This document shows, in pieces, positions 34,948 to 42,151 of a stretch of 64,000 bases of DNA. The notes under the pieces were generated by a model that saw only the letters and a program-made list of their open reading frames with translations, did not search any database and had not been told where the DNA came from. A program made the translations under genes and the position numbers. Each line of letters begins with the position of its first letter. Position 1 is the first letter of the stretch. The stretch covers positions 31,945 to 95,944 of the forward strand of contig JAXGME010000010.1 of assembly GCA_040768845.1 (NCBI GenBank), written 5' to 3'. Origin of the DNA: JAEZHK01 sp040768845. GTDB lineage: Bacteria > Bacillota > Clostridia > Christensenellales > Aristaeellaceae.

Positions 34948-34973
34948 GGGCCCGGCGCAAACGCGCCGGGCCC
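34948..34973. repeat. Left 26-bp target-site duplication (half of a split terminator hairpin)
   Basis: The 26-bp sequence GGGCCCGGCGC-AAAC-GCGCCGGGCCC stands directly left of the IS end. It is the central stem-loop of the terminator of the surface-protein gene and is repeated exactly at 36580-36605. The left copy kept the A-rich 5' flank (ATGAAAA) but lost its T-tract. Confidence 0.9.
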
Positions 34974-36579
34974 TCAGCCCATCAACAAAGTGCGCTCAGC
35001 CCGCTTGGGCTGGGCGCAAATTTTGTGTAGAGGTGAGCAAAAACCAAAAGGAAAAAGCAGCGTGGATGTCGAATAGATAGGAGAGATGCGGACACAGGAG
35101 GTCGGGCGGCATGCTGCAAGAGAAAGCGACGGCGAGCCAGAAGGAATATGAGATCGTGCTGCTGGAAGAGTTGGTGCCGGAAGACCACTTGCTGCGCAAG
35201 ATTGAGCGGGCAGTAGATTTCAGCTTCATTCACGGCTTGTGCAAGGATTTGTACTCGCCCAATATCGGCCGCCCGGCGGTACCGCCGGAGCTATTGTTCC
35301 GGATGCTGTTTCTGGGCTATCTATACGGCATCAAGTCCGAAGTAAAGCTGGCGCAGATGGTGAATGAGAACATTGCGTTCAAATGGTTTCTGGGATTGAA
35401 GCTGACGGAGAAAGGACCGGATCACGCGACGATCAGCATCAACCGGGTTCGGCGGTTTCGGGAGAACAACATCGCGGAGAAGGTCTTCGACGAGATTCTT
35501 CGGCAGTGTGTGGATAAGGGACTGGTGGGTGGACAGGTGCTGTACACTGACTCCACGCACATTAAGGCGAAAGCGAATAAGCACAAGAAGCGGCTGGTGA
35601 CGGTGGAGGAGACGCCCGCTTCGTACATGGCGGAGTTGGACGCGCAGATCGATCTGGACCGCAAAGTATTGGGGAAGAAGCCGTTTGAGCGGGATGACGA
35701 CAATGACCGGGATGATGAAGATGATAGCAACGACGATCCGCCGTCCGGCGGGAAGACGAAGATGGAGAGCACGACAGATCCTGACAGCGGCCAGTTGAGC
35801 AAGGAAGGGAAGCCGGAAGGGTTTCACTACAGCGAACACCGCACGGTGGACAGCAAGCACAACGTGATCGTCAATATCCACATCACCCCGGCCAACATCA
35901 ACGATGTCACCCCCGTACCGGAACTTCTGGAAGAAATAGAGGGGCGGCTGGGGCATCTGCCCAGGTACATGGGGTTCGACGCCGGATACCACAGCGCATG
36001 GATCGCGCATCTGCTGGAAACGAAGAGAATTCAAGGCGTCATCGGCTACCGCCGTCATACACACAAGGAAGAGCACTACGGGAAATACCGGTTCAAGTAC
36101 GACCCAACCTTCGACACCTACTTCTGTCCCGAAGGCAAGCGCCTATACTGGAGGACAACCACCCGCGAAGGCTACCGGCAATACTTCAGCGACCGGAAAG
36201 ACTGCGCGGGATGTCCAAGGCGGGCGGCGTGTTTCAGCGAGAAGGCGACCAGAAGGATGGTGACCAGACATGTATGGCAGGATGCGCTGGATGAGGTTAC
36301 GGCGTTTACCAAGACCTCTCAAGGGCGAAGACTGTACGCCTGGCGTAAGGAAACCATTGAACGATCTTTCGCGGAGGCCAAGGAGAACCACGGCTTGCGC
36401 TTTGCCCGCATGCTCGGCCTTCCCAATATGCGTGAGCAGTCCTTCCTGACCGCCGCGGTTCAAAACATGAAGAGGCTCGCCAGGCCCTTCTTCCTTCCGT
36501 TTTTCTTCCTCCCTCCAGCCTTCTTGCAAACAGCCACTCTCCGGTCGTCCCGGAAAGTGGCCGTTTGTTGATGGTCTGA
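34974..36579 (+). mobile_element. IS1182-type insertion sequence, intact
   Basis: A 1606-bp element bounded by imperfect inverted repeats: TCAGCCCATCAACAAA at the left and the complement of TCAGACCATCAACAAA at the right. It carries one full-length transposase gene. It is flanked by a 26-bp direct duplication of a palindromic terminator. Insertion next to or into palindromes with long duplications is consistent with what I recall for IS1182 relatives. Confidence 0.9.
35111..36571 (+). CDS. IS1182-family transposase
   Basis: A 486-residue DDE transposase. N-terminal DUF772-like region: GRPAVPPELLFRMLFLGYL. Catalytic residues are probably Asp in VLYTDSTHIKA, Asp in YMGFDAGYHSAW and Glu in KETIERSFAEAKENHGLR. 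An acidic, low-complexity insert (DDDNDRDDEDDSNDDPPSGG) lies between the first and second catalytic segments. A zinc-like cluster KDCAGCPRRAAC precedes the third. Starts behind AGGAGG; the stop codon lies inside the right inverted repeat. The frame is intact, so it may be active. Confidence 0.93.
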   Translation: MLQEKATASQKEYEIVLLEELVPEDHLLRKIERAVDFSFIHGLCKDLYSPNIGRPAVPPELLFRMLFLGYLYGIKSEVKLAQMVNENIAFKWFLGLKLTEKGPDHATISINRVRRFRENNIAEKVFDEILRQCVDKGLVGGQVLYTDSTHIKAKANKHKKRLVTVEETPASYMAELDAQIDLDRKVLGKKPFERDDDNDRDDEDDSNDDPPSGGKTKMESTTDPDSGQLSKEGKPEGFHYSEHRTVDSKHNVIVNIHITPANINDVTPVPELLEEIEGRLGHLPRYMGFDAGYHSAWIAHLLETKRIQGVIGYRRHTHKEEHYGKYRFKYDPTFDTYFCPEGKRLYWRTTTREGYRQYFSDRKDCAGCPRRAACFSEKATRRMVTRHVWQDALDEVTAFTKTSQGRRLYAWRKETIERSFAEAKENHGLRFARMLGLPNMREQSFLTAAVQNMKRLARPFFLPFFFLPPAFLQTATLRSSRKVAVC

Positions 36580-36610
36580 GGGCCCGGCGCAAACGCGCCG
36601 GGCCCTTTTC
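36580..36610. terminator. Right target-site duplication; remaining functional terminator
   Basis: Exact copy of the 26-bp hairpin at 34948-34973, here followed by TTTTC. Before insertion the terminator had an 18-bp stem (ATGAAAAGGGCCCGGCGC, loop AAAC, exact complement). This copy still has a T-tract for transcripts leaving the IS element and faces the convergent gene at 36662. Confidence 0.85.
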
Positions 36611-36661
36611 ATCGGAAAACCATTCAAATTAAAGCCGGCCTCCGCAGGCCAAACGCCCCGG

Positions 36662-37024
36662 TCAGGGGTTGCTGGTAAACATGGCGGTTCCCTTGGTCGC
36701 AAACAGGTAAACGCCCCAGCCCAGCATCACAACCAGAAGCGCGATGATCATCGCGATCCGCGCGCGCCGCAGGCTTCGGCTCATCTGCTTTTCAAGGTAG
36801 TCCGGCAGAAATTTGGCGATGGCCAGCGCGATGATGAAGTTGAGCGGAAGCATCGAGCCGTCGTCCTTGATGAAAAATAGCAGCGCGCCCGCCGCGAGAC
36901 CCAGCGCCACGCCGCCGATGTTCTGATAGAGCGTCCACCGCTCCTCGTCGATTCCGGCCGCCTTTTGCGCCAGGGGAGTCAATTCCTTCTCGTTCTCGTT
37001 GGCCTTGTTTTCGTCCGGCAACAA
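36662..37024 (-). CDS. Small membrane protein of unknown function
   Basis: A 120-residue protein starting at a TTG (37024, or 37021) behind GGGAGG. A hydrophilic N-terminus (ANENEKELTPLAQKAAG) is followed by three hydrophobic segments: IGGVALGLAAGALLFFI, LNFIIALAIAKFL and IAMIIALLVVMLGWGVYLFA. A basic loop (RSLRRARI) lies before the last. I do not recognise the family. Confidence 0.6.
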   Translation of the reverse strand: MLPDENKANENEKELTPLAQKAAGIDEERWTLYQNIGGVALGLAAGALLFFIKDDGSMLPLNFIIALAIAKFLPDYLEKQMSRSLRRARIAMIIALLVVMLGWGVYLFATKGTAMFTSNP

Positions 37025-37419
37025 TAAAACCTCCCATGCGGCCTTTGCCGCGCGTTATGTGGCGATCGGATACGCCTTATCCGGGGAATGGGCCGCGATG
37101 CCCAGAAACACCGGCAAACCGACGGTTTCCTTCGGGCGCGCCCCGTCCGCGCGCGCTGAAAGCGATTCGGCGGGCGCAGTACGCGGCAGATCCACCGGAC
37201 GTATTCGACGCCGGAGGGGGTTTCACCTGCCGGATTGCCGGCGGCGCCGGGTGTTTTTTGATGGAAAAAGTTGTTTTTGCCGTCTGAAGGCCGGGGCCAT
37301 GCCGCGTAGAGCGGACATCAAGGTGATCCAGCGCGAACACCGCCCTCAGCCCGCGCTCCGCGCAAGCGCGCGGCGTGATGGGCTGCCGGCCGGCGACTTC
37401 CGATCGGAAATCCCATGGC
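37025..37419. other. Intergenic stretch without a recognisable gene
   Basis: About 400 bp between two divergent genes. Open frames here are short with no ribosome binding site. The only structure seen is a terminator-like hairpin (CCGGC-GGC-GCCGG, 37238-37250, then GTGTTTTTT) pointing rightward, with no gene upstream of it on that strand. Confidence 0.5.
37238..37259 (+). terminator. Orphan terminator-like hairpin
   Basis: A 5-bp GC stem with a 3-nt loop followed by GTG and six T. It has no coding sequence upstream on the plus strand, so it may end an unannotated small RNA or be fortuitous. Confidence 0.45.
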
Positions 37420-37447
37420 TTGCAATGGTGCCGCGGCGTGGTATAAT
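37420..37447 (+). promoter_or_regulatory. Promoter of the aldose epimerase gene
   Basis: TTGCAA (37420-37425), a 16-bp spacer and TATAAT (37442-37447) with the TGG extension, about 40 bp before the start codon. Confidence 0.75.
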
Positions 37448-37485
37448 GGCGTGGACGCCCACGGCGGCGGACAGGGGAGGAAGGT

Positions 37486-38310
37486 ATGAACAGAATCGAG
37501 CTTCGGGACGGGGCGCTGACGGCCCTCGTCTATCCGGATTACGGCGGCATGGCGGGTAGGCTGATCCTGGATGGCGTCGAGGTGCTGCACCTTGACGAGG
37601 CGCGGCTGCCGGAAGGCGCGGTGCTGGCCGGCGGCATTCCGGTGCTGTTTCCCTTTCCCGGGCGCACCCGGGAGGATCGGTACGAACTGGACGGCAGAGC
37701 CTACCGCATGCCCTTTCACGGCCTGGTGCGGGATTCGGCCTTTGGCGTGGAGAAAGCCGCTTCCGACAGCGTGACGCTGGTCCGCACCGGCTGCAGAGAG
37801 TGGCTGCGGGACTGCTATCCCTTTGACTTTGAACTGCGGCTCACCTACGCGCTGGCGGGCGGCGCGCTGCGCCTGACCGCGCAAATCAGAAACAAAAGCG
37901 ATCGGCCGATGCCGCACGCCTTTGGCTGGCATCCATATTTTACCACCACGGACAAGCGCCGCGCGCGCCTCACGGTCGGCATGGCCCGCTGCGAGCGCTG
38001 GAGCGGGGCGGAAATGACCGCCGTCTCGCCGGACGCGATCGACCTGACCGACCCCACGGATTACGTATGCCAAGGACGCACGGGGGAAGCTGCGGAAATC
38101 CTGTCGCCGGCGGACGGGTATGGCGCGCGCATCATCGCCCCGGCGCCCTTTGGCGTGCTGGTTGTCTGCGCAAAATTTCCCGGCACCACCTGCGTCGAGC
38201 CCTGGATGGGTCTTCCGGGCGCCATCAACACCCGGGAGAACCTCGAGTGGGTTGCGGCTGGGGAGGAGGCGCTCTACGACTGTCGCATTGAGCCGTACCT
38301 GCTGGGCTGA
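37486..38310 (+). CDS. Aldose 1-epimerase family protein (galactose mutarotase-like)
   Basis: A 274-residue beta-sandwich sugar epimerase-type protein. Typical signs are GGIPVLFPFPGRT near residue 47, the catalytic-type His in MPFHGLVRDSAF, HAFGWHPYF with the second His, and Glu in CVEPWMGLPGAINTRENL. The family interconverts alpha and beta anomers of aldoses or of hexose-6-phosphates. The closest group is the LacX/YeaD-like branch; the exact sugar is unknown. Start behind GGGGAGGAAGG with its own promoter. Confidence 0.82.
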   Translation: MNRIELRDGALTALVYPDYGGMAGRLILDGVEVLHLDEARLPEGAVLAGGIPVLFPFPGRTREDRYELDGRAYRMPFHGLVRDSAFGVEKAASDSVTLVRTGCREWLRDCYPFDFELRLTYALAGGALRLTAQIRNKSDRPMPHAFGWHPYFTTTDKRRARLTVGMARCERWSGAEMTAVSPDAIDLTDPTDYVCQGRTGEAAEILSPADGYGARIIAPAPFGVLVVCAKFPGTTCVEPWMGLPGAINTRENLEWVAAGEEALYDCRIEPYLLG

Positions 38311-38335
38311 GCGCGTTTCGCGGCGCAAAAAAACG

Positions 38336-38370
38336 TTGTTCTTTTCCGCGAATAATGGTATGATGGGGCC
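38336..38370 (+). promoter_or_regulatory. Promoter of the molybdenum-cofactor operon, apparently leaderless
   Basis: TTGTTC (38336-38341), a 17-bp spacer and TATGAT (38359-38364, with TGG before it). The start codon at 38371 is only 7 bp after the -10, where transcription itself would begin. The six bases between, GGGGCC, are not a spaced ribosome binding site. Confidence 0.6.
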
Positions 38371-39396
38371 ATGAAGCGGATCGAGACGAAAAACGCGGTC
38401 GGACACGTTTTGTGCCATGACCTGACGCGCATCGTGCGCGGCGAAATGAAGGGCCCGCAGTTCAAAAAAGGGCACGTGGTGACCGAGTCGGACATCCCCA
38501 TGCTGCTCTCGATGGGCAAGGATCACCTCTACGTGTGGTCCCTCGAGGAGGGCATGCTGCACGAGAACGACGCCGCCGCCCGGTTGGCGAGGGTCCTAAT
38601 CGGGGCGGGCATGCGCATGTCCGAACCCTCGGAGGGGAAGATCGAGCTGTTCGCGGTCCACGACGGGCTCTTTCGCGTGGACGCGGAGCGGCTTTTCCAT
38701 CTCAACTCCATCGAGGGCCTGATGGCCGCCACGCGGCACGACTGCTATCCGGTGCGCGCGGGCGACAAGCTGTGCGGCACGCGGGTGATCCCGCTGGTCA
38801 TTGAGGAAGAGAAGATTCTGGAAGCGGAGCGCGCCGCCGGCGATGCACCGATCCTCTCGCTGCTGCCTTACCGGCCCATGAAGGCGGGCATTGTGACCAC
38901 CGGAAACGAGGTGTTCTACGGCCGCATCCGGGATACTTTTACCCCTGTGGTGGTGGAAAAGCTCCGGGCCTACGGCATTGAGGCACACTTTTTTGAAAAG
39001 AGCGACGACCGGAAGGAGAATATCGTCCGGGCCATCGAGTCGGTGCGGGCGCGGGGCGCGGATCTGGTGATCTGCACCGGCGGCATGAGCGTCGATCCCG
39101 ACGACATGACCCCTGCCGCCATCCGCATGAGCGGCGCGTCAATTGTCAGCTACGGCGCGCCGGTGCTGCCCGGCGCGATGTTCCTCGTGGGCTATTACGA
39201 CGACGGCGTGCCCGCGCTGGGCCTGCCCGCCTGCGTGATGTACGCCGCCGCCACGGTCTTTGACATCATCCTGCCCCGCGTCGCGGCCGGTGTCCGGATC
39301 GAAAAGGCGGACATCGCGCATCTGGGGCCGGGCGGCCTTTGCCTCGGCTGCAAGGTCTGCCGCTATCCGGACTGCAGCTTTGGAAAATTCGCCTGA
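38371..39396 (+). CDS. MoeA-like molybdopterin-binding protein with C-terminal cysteine cluster
   Basis: A 341-residue protein. Residues about 170-310 form the molybdopterin-binding (MoaB/Mog) domain with GIVTTGNEVFYGRI, DLVICTGGMSVDPDDMTP and LPGAMFLVGYYDDGVPALGLP. The N-terminal half is a divergent MoeA-like portion. The C-terminus ends GGLCLGCKVCRYPDCSFGK, four cysteines that could bind zinc or iron-sulfur. As I recall, this is a standing feature of this clostridial subgroup. It probably acts in molybdate insertion or MPT handling; it heads an operon with mog, moaA, moaC and a MOSC gene. Confidence 0.82.
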   Translation: MKRIETKNAVGHVLCHDLTRIVRGEMKGPQFKKGHVVTESDIPMLLSMGKDHLYVWSLEEGMLHENDAAARLARVLIGAGMRMSEPSEGKIELFAVHDGLFRVDAERLFHLNSIEGLMAATRHDCYPVRAGDKLCGTRVIPLVIEEEKILEAERAAGDAPILSLLPYRPMKAGIVTTGNEVFYGRIRDTFTPVVVEKLRAYGIEAHFFEKSDDRKENIVRAIESVRARGADLVICTGGMSVDPDDMTPAAIRMSGASIVSYGAPVLPGAMFLVGYYDDGVPALGLPACVMYAAATVFDIILPRVAAGVRIEKADIAHLGPGGLCLGCKVCRYPDCSFGKFA

Positions 39397-39409
39397 GGGG
39401 GGCGCCGCC

Positions 39410-39895
39410 ATGTTTACGGCCATTGTTGTCACCGTCAGCGACCGATCCTTCCGGGGCGAGCGGGCGGACGCGTCCGGCCCCGCCGTCCGGGACATGCTGG
39501 AGGGCGCGGGGTTCCGGGTAGCGCGCCTCGTATTGGCGCCGGATGAGCGCGCGGAGATTGAGCGCGTGCTGATCCAAAGCGCGGCGGCGGCCGATTTGGT
39601 CGTCACCACCGGCGGCACCGGCTTTTCCCCCCGGGACGTGACCCCCGAGGCGACGGCGGCGGTATGCCAGCGCATGGCACCCGGCATTGCCGAGGCGATG
39701 CGGCGTTACAGCCTTCGGATTACCCCCCTCGCGGCGCTTTCCCGCGCGGCGGCGGGCATCCGGGGGCAGAGCCTGATTGTCAACCTGCCCGGCAGCCCCC
39801 GCGCCGCCCGAGAAAACCTGGAGGCGGTGATCGGCGCGCTGCCCCATGGCATCGAAATGCTGCGCGGCGGCGACCACCCCCAAGCGCCGCGCTGA
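39410..39895 (+). CDS. Molybdopterin adenylyltransferase, MogA/MoaB family
   Basis: A 161-residue protein starting MFTAIVVTVSDRSF behind GAGGGGGG. It contains the MPT-binding motif VVTTGGTGFSPRDVTPEAT and GQSLIVNLPGSPRAARENL. Members adenylate molybdopterin before molybdenum insertion. The longer open frame upstream overlaps the MoeA-like gene and is not used. Second gene of the operon. Confidence 0.9.
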   Translation: MFTAIVVTVSDRSFRGERADASGPAVRDMLEGAGFRVARLVLAPDERAEIERVLIQSAAAADLVVTTGGTGFSPRDVTPEATAAVCQRMAPGIAEAMRRYSLRITPLAALSRAAAGIRGQSLIVNLPGSPRAARENLEAVIGALPHGIEMLRGGDHPQAPR

Positions 39896-39919
39896 AGCGG
39901 CGGGGCTTCGGAGGACCAA

Positions 39920-40858
39920 ATGCTGGATACCCATGGGCGTTCCATTCAATACCTGCGGCTGTCGGTGACGGGCGCGTGCGATTACCGCTGCGCCTACTGC
40001 ATGCCGGAGGGGCCGGGCGCGGACGCAAAGGATGCGCTGAGCGCTGCGGAACTGATCGAAATTGCGCGGCAGGCGGCGGCGCTCGGCGTCACAAAGGTGC
40101 GCTTGACGGGTGGCGAGCCGCTGGTCCGGGGCGACATCCTCGGCATATGCCGGGGGATTGCCGCCATCGACGGCATTGGCGCGCTGTGTCTGACCACCAA
40201 CGCCTCGCGCCTCGCGCCCCTCGCGCAAGATTTGAAGGCGGCGGGGGTGGACGGTGTGAACCTCTCCGTCGACAGCCTGAGGCCGGAGCGATACCGCGCG
40301 ATCACCCGGTGCGGCCGTCTGGAGGACGCGCTGGACGGGCTTTGTGCCGCCCTGGACGCCGGGTTTGACCGCGTAAAGGTCAACATGGTGCTGATGGGCG
40401 GCGTGAACGACGACGAGATTGAAGATTTTGTGGCGCTGACCCGGAACCGCCCGATCGACGTGCGCTTTATCGAGCTGATGCCCATCGGCCCCAGCGCCGC
40501 CTGGCCCCGCGAGCGGTTTCTGCCGGCGGAGGCGGTGCTTAAGCGCTGCCCGGGCCTGGTGCCCGAAGGGCGCTCAGGGGTTTCAGAGCGGTACCGGATG
40601 CCGGGATACGCGGGCCGGGTGGGGCTGATCCGCCCCATCACCGGCTGCTTCTGCGCGGAATGCGACCGCATCCGCGTGACTGCCGACGGCATGCTCAAGC
40701 CCTGCCTGCACGCGGCCCGGGAAATTCCGCTGAAGGGGCTGACGGGCGGGGCGCTGCGCGATGCGATCGCGCGGGGGATTTATGAAAAACCCCGCGCCCA
40801 CGCGCTGGGCGAGGGCGCGAGCCGGTCCGCACGCCCGATGAACGCGATCGGGGGATGA
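39920..40858 (+). CDS. moaA: GTP 3',8-cyclase MoaA
   Basis: A 312-residue radical-SAM enzyme catalysing the first step of molybdenum-cofactor synthesis with MoaC. The N-terminal cluster motif is CDYRCAYCMPEG; the C-terminal cluster is CFCAECDRIRVTADGMLKPCL. VRLTGGEPLVRGDI and LSVDSLRPERY are typical. MoaA normally ends in Gly-Gly, and this one does (NAIGG). ATGA overlap with moaC. Confidence 0.97.
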   Translation: MLDTHGRSIQYLRLSVTGACDYRCAYCMPEGPGADAKDALSAAELIEIARQAAALGVTKVRLTGGEPLVRGDILGICRGIAAIDGIGALCLTTNASRLAPLAQDLKAAGVDGVNLSVDSLRPERYRAITRCGRLEDALDGLCAALDAGFDRVKVNMVLMGGVNDDEIEDFVALTRNRPIDVRFIELMPIGPSAAWPRERFLPAEAVLKRCPGLVPEGRSGVSERYRMPGYAGRVGLIRPITGCFCAECDRIRVTADGMLKPCLHAAREIPLKGLTGGALRDAIARGIYEKPRAHALGEGASRSARPMNAIGG

Positions 40859-41349
40859 ACGTGGAAAAGGAACTGACGCACATCGGCGCCCAGGGGCGCG
40901 CGCGCATGGTGGACGTGACGAGTAAGGCTCCCACGCTGCGGGAAGCGACGGCGGAGGGCTGCATCCTGATGAAGGCGGATACGCTGCGGCGCATCCTGTC
41001 GGGGGGCGTCGCCAAGGGGGATGTGCTGGCGGTGGCGCAGGTGGCGGGCATTATGGCCGCCAAGCGCACCCACGAACTGATCCCCATGTGCCACCCGCTG
41101 ATGCTGACCGGCGCGGACATCGCCTTTGAGCCGATGGAGGATCCGCCGGGCCTTTATATTCGCGCCACGGTGCGCGTCAGAGGCGAAACCGGCGTCGAGA
41201 TGGAAGCGCTGACGGCTGTGTCCGTCGCGGCGCTGACCGTCTACGACATGGCCAAGGCCATTGAAAAGGGTATGACCGTCACGAACGTGCGCCTTGTGAA
41301 AAAATCCGGCGGAAAGAGCGGCGATTATCTACGAACGGAAATGAAGTAA
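40855..41349 (+). CDS. moaC: Cyclic pyranopterin monophosphate synthase MoaC
   Basis: A 164-residue enzyme converting the MoaA product to cyclic pyranopterin. The characteristic block MVDVTSKAPTLREATAEG, AGIMAAKRTHELIPMCHPL and GVEMEALTAVSVAALTVYDM is present with the catalytic Lys in AKAIEKGM. Overlaps moaA (ATGA) and the MOSC gene (TAATG). Confidence 0.97.
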   Translation: MNVEKELTHIGAQGRARMVDVTSKAPTLREATAEGCILMKADTLRRILSGGVAKGDVLAVAQVAGIMAAKRTHELIPMCHPLMLTGADIAFEPMEDPPGLYIRATVRVRGETGVEMEALTAVSVAALTVYDMAKAIEKGMTVTNVRLVKKSGGKSGDYLRTEMK

Positions 41350-41795
41350 TGGCTCGGGTTGTATCGGTCAACATCAGCGAAGCAAAGGGCGTGCCCAAGC
41401 GCGAGGTTCCGGAAATACGGCTCGTCGTGGGCCTCGGGGTGGAGGGCGACGCCCACGCCGGTTCCTGGCACCGGCAGGTGAGCCTTTTGGCAGAGGAGAG
41501 CGTCGACCGGATGCGCGCGCTGGGCCTGGGCAATCTGGCCTACGGCGCCTTTGGCGAAAACATTGACACCGTCGGCCTCGACCTGTGCCATCTGCCGGTG
41601 GGTTCGGTGCTTCGCATCGGCGGCGCGGCGCTGGCGGTCACCCAGATCGGCAAAACGTGCCACGGCGACGGCTGCGCCATCAAAAGCGCCACCGGCCAGT
41701 GCGTCATGCCCACGGACGGCGTGTTTGCCGTGGTCATTTGCGGCGGAATCGTCCGGGCGGGAGACGAAGTGTTCCTCGATCCGGTCCGGGGCTGA
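41349..41795 (+). CDS. MOSC-domain protein
   Basis: A 148-residue MOSC (Moco sulfurase C-terminal) domain protein. It has the VEGDAHAGSWHRQVSLLAEES signature, FGENIDTVGLDL and the Cys in QIGKTCHGDGCAIK that could carry a persulfide. Stand-alone MOSC proteins in such operons are thought to deliver sulfur or handle Moco. Last gene of the operon; TAATG overlap with moaC. Confidence 0.9.
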   Translation: MARVVSVNISEAKGVPKREVPEIRLVVGLGVEGDAHAGSWHRQVSLLAEESVDRMRALGLGNLAYGAFGENIDTVGLDLCHLPVGSVLRIGGAALAVTQIGKTCHGDGCAIKSATGQCVMPTDGVFAVVICGGIVRAGDEVFLDPVRG

Positions 41796-41819
41796 CCCGG
41801 CTTTGGACCCCGATTTCGC

Positions 41820-41848
41820 GGGCGCTTCTTGCGGCGCCCGTGCTTTTT
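41820..41848 (+). terminator. Weak intrinsic terminator of the molybdenum-cofactor operon
   Basis: GGGCGC (41820-41825), an 8-nt loop, GCGCCC (41834-41839) and GTGCTTTTT. Confidence 0.55.
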
Positions 41849-41881
41849 GTGCCCGCGGGGCCGCAGCCTCCGCTGAAAACC

Positions 41882-41947
41882 ACAAAAAATTTGCAAATTA
41901 TTAATTTTTTGTAGAGGTCTTTGCATCGGGCACTGGTATGGTATAAT
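41882..41947 (+). promoter_or_regulatory. Upstream element and promoter of the BMP transporter operon
   Basis: TTTGCA (41920-41925), 16-bp spacer and TATAAT (41942-41947, TGG extension). Just upstream is a perfect inverted repeat, ACAAAAAATT (41882-41891) and AATTTTTTGT (41903-41912), separated by 11 bp. The leader of about 200 nt to the first gene (41954-42151) holds no gene. It has GC-rich inverted segments near 42030-42085, but no riboswitch class that I recognise. Confidence 0.65.
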
Positions 41948-42151
41948 GACAACAAAAACACATCGTACACTCCTTTCGGTGGCAAGGGCGCCCTGAAATC
42001 AAACCACAGAACAAAACAGACGGAATTTTTGCGCGCGGTGCGCATTCGCGGCCCGGACGGTCGGGCGCGCGAGCGGCAGGCCCTACCATCGTTTCAAGAG
42101 GAGTCGTTTTCTGACTGCCTTGAAAAATATACTCCGAAGGAGAAGGGAAAC

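Noticed and set aside
41948..42151. Possible purine riboswitch in the leader of the BMP importer operon
   Set aside because: The leader is long and structured, but the conserved junction and loop sequences of the purine aptamer could not be found.
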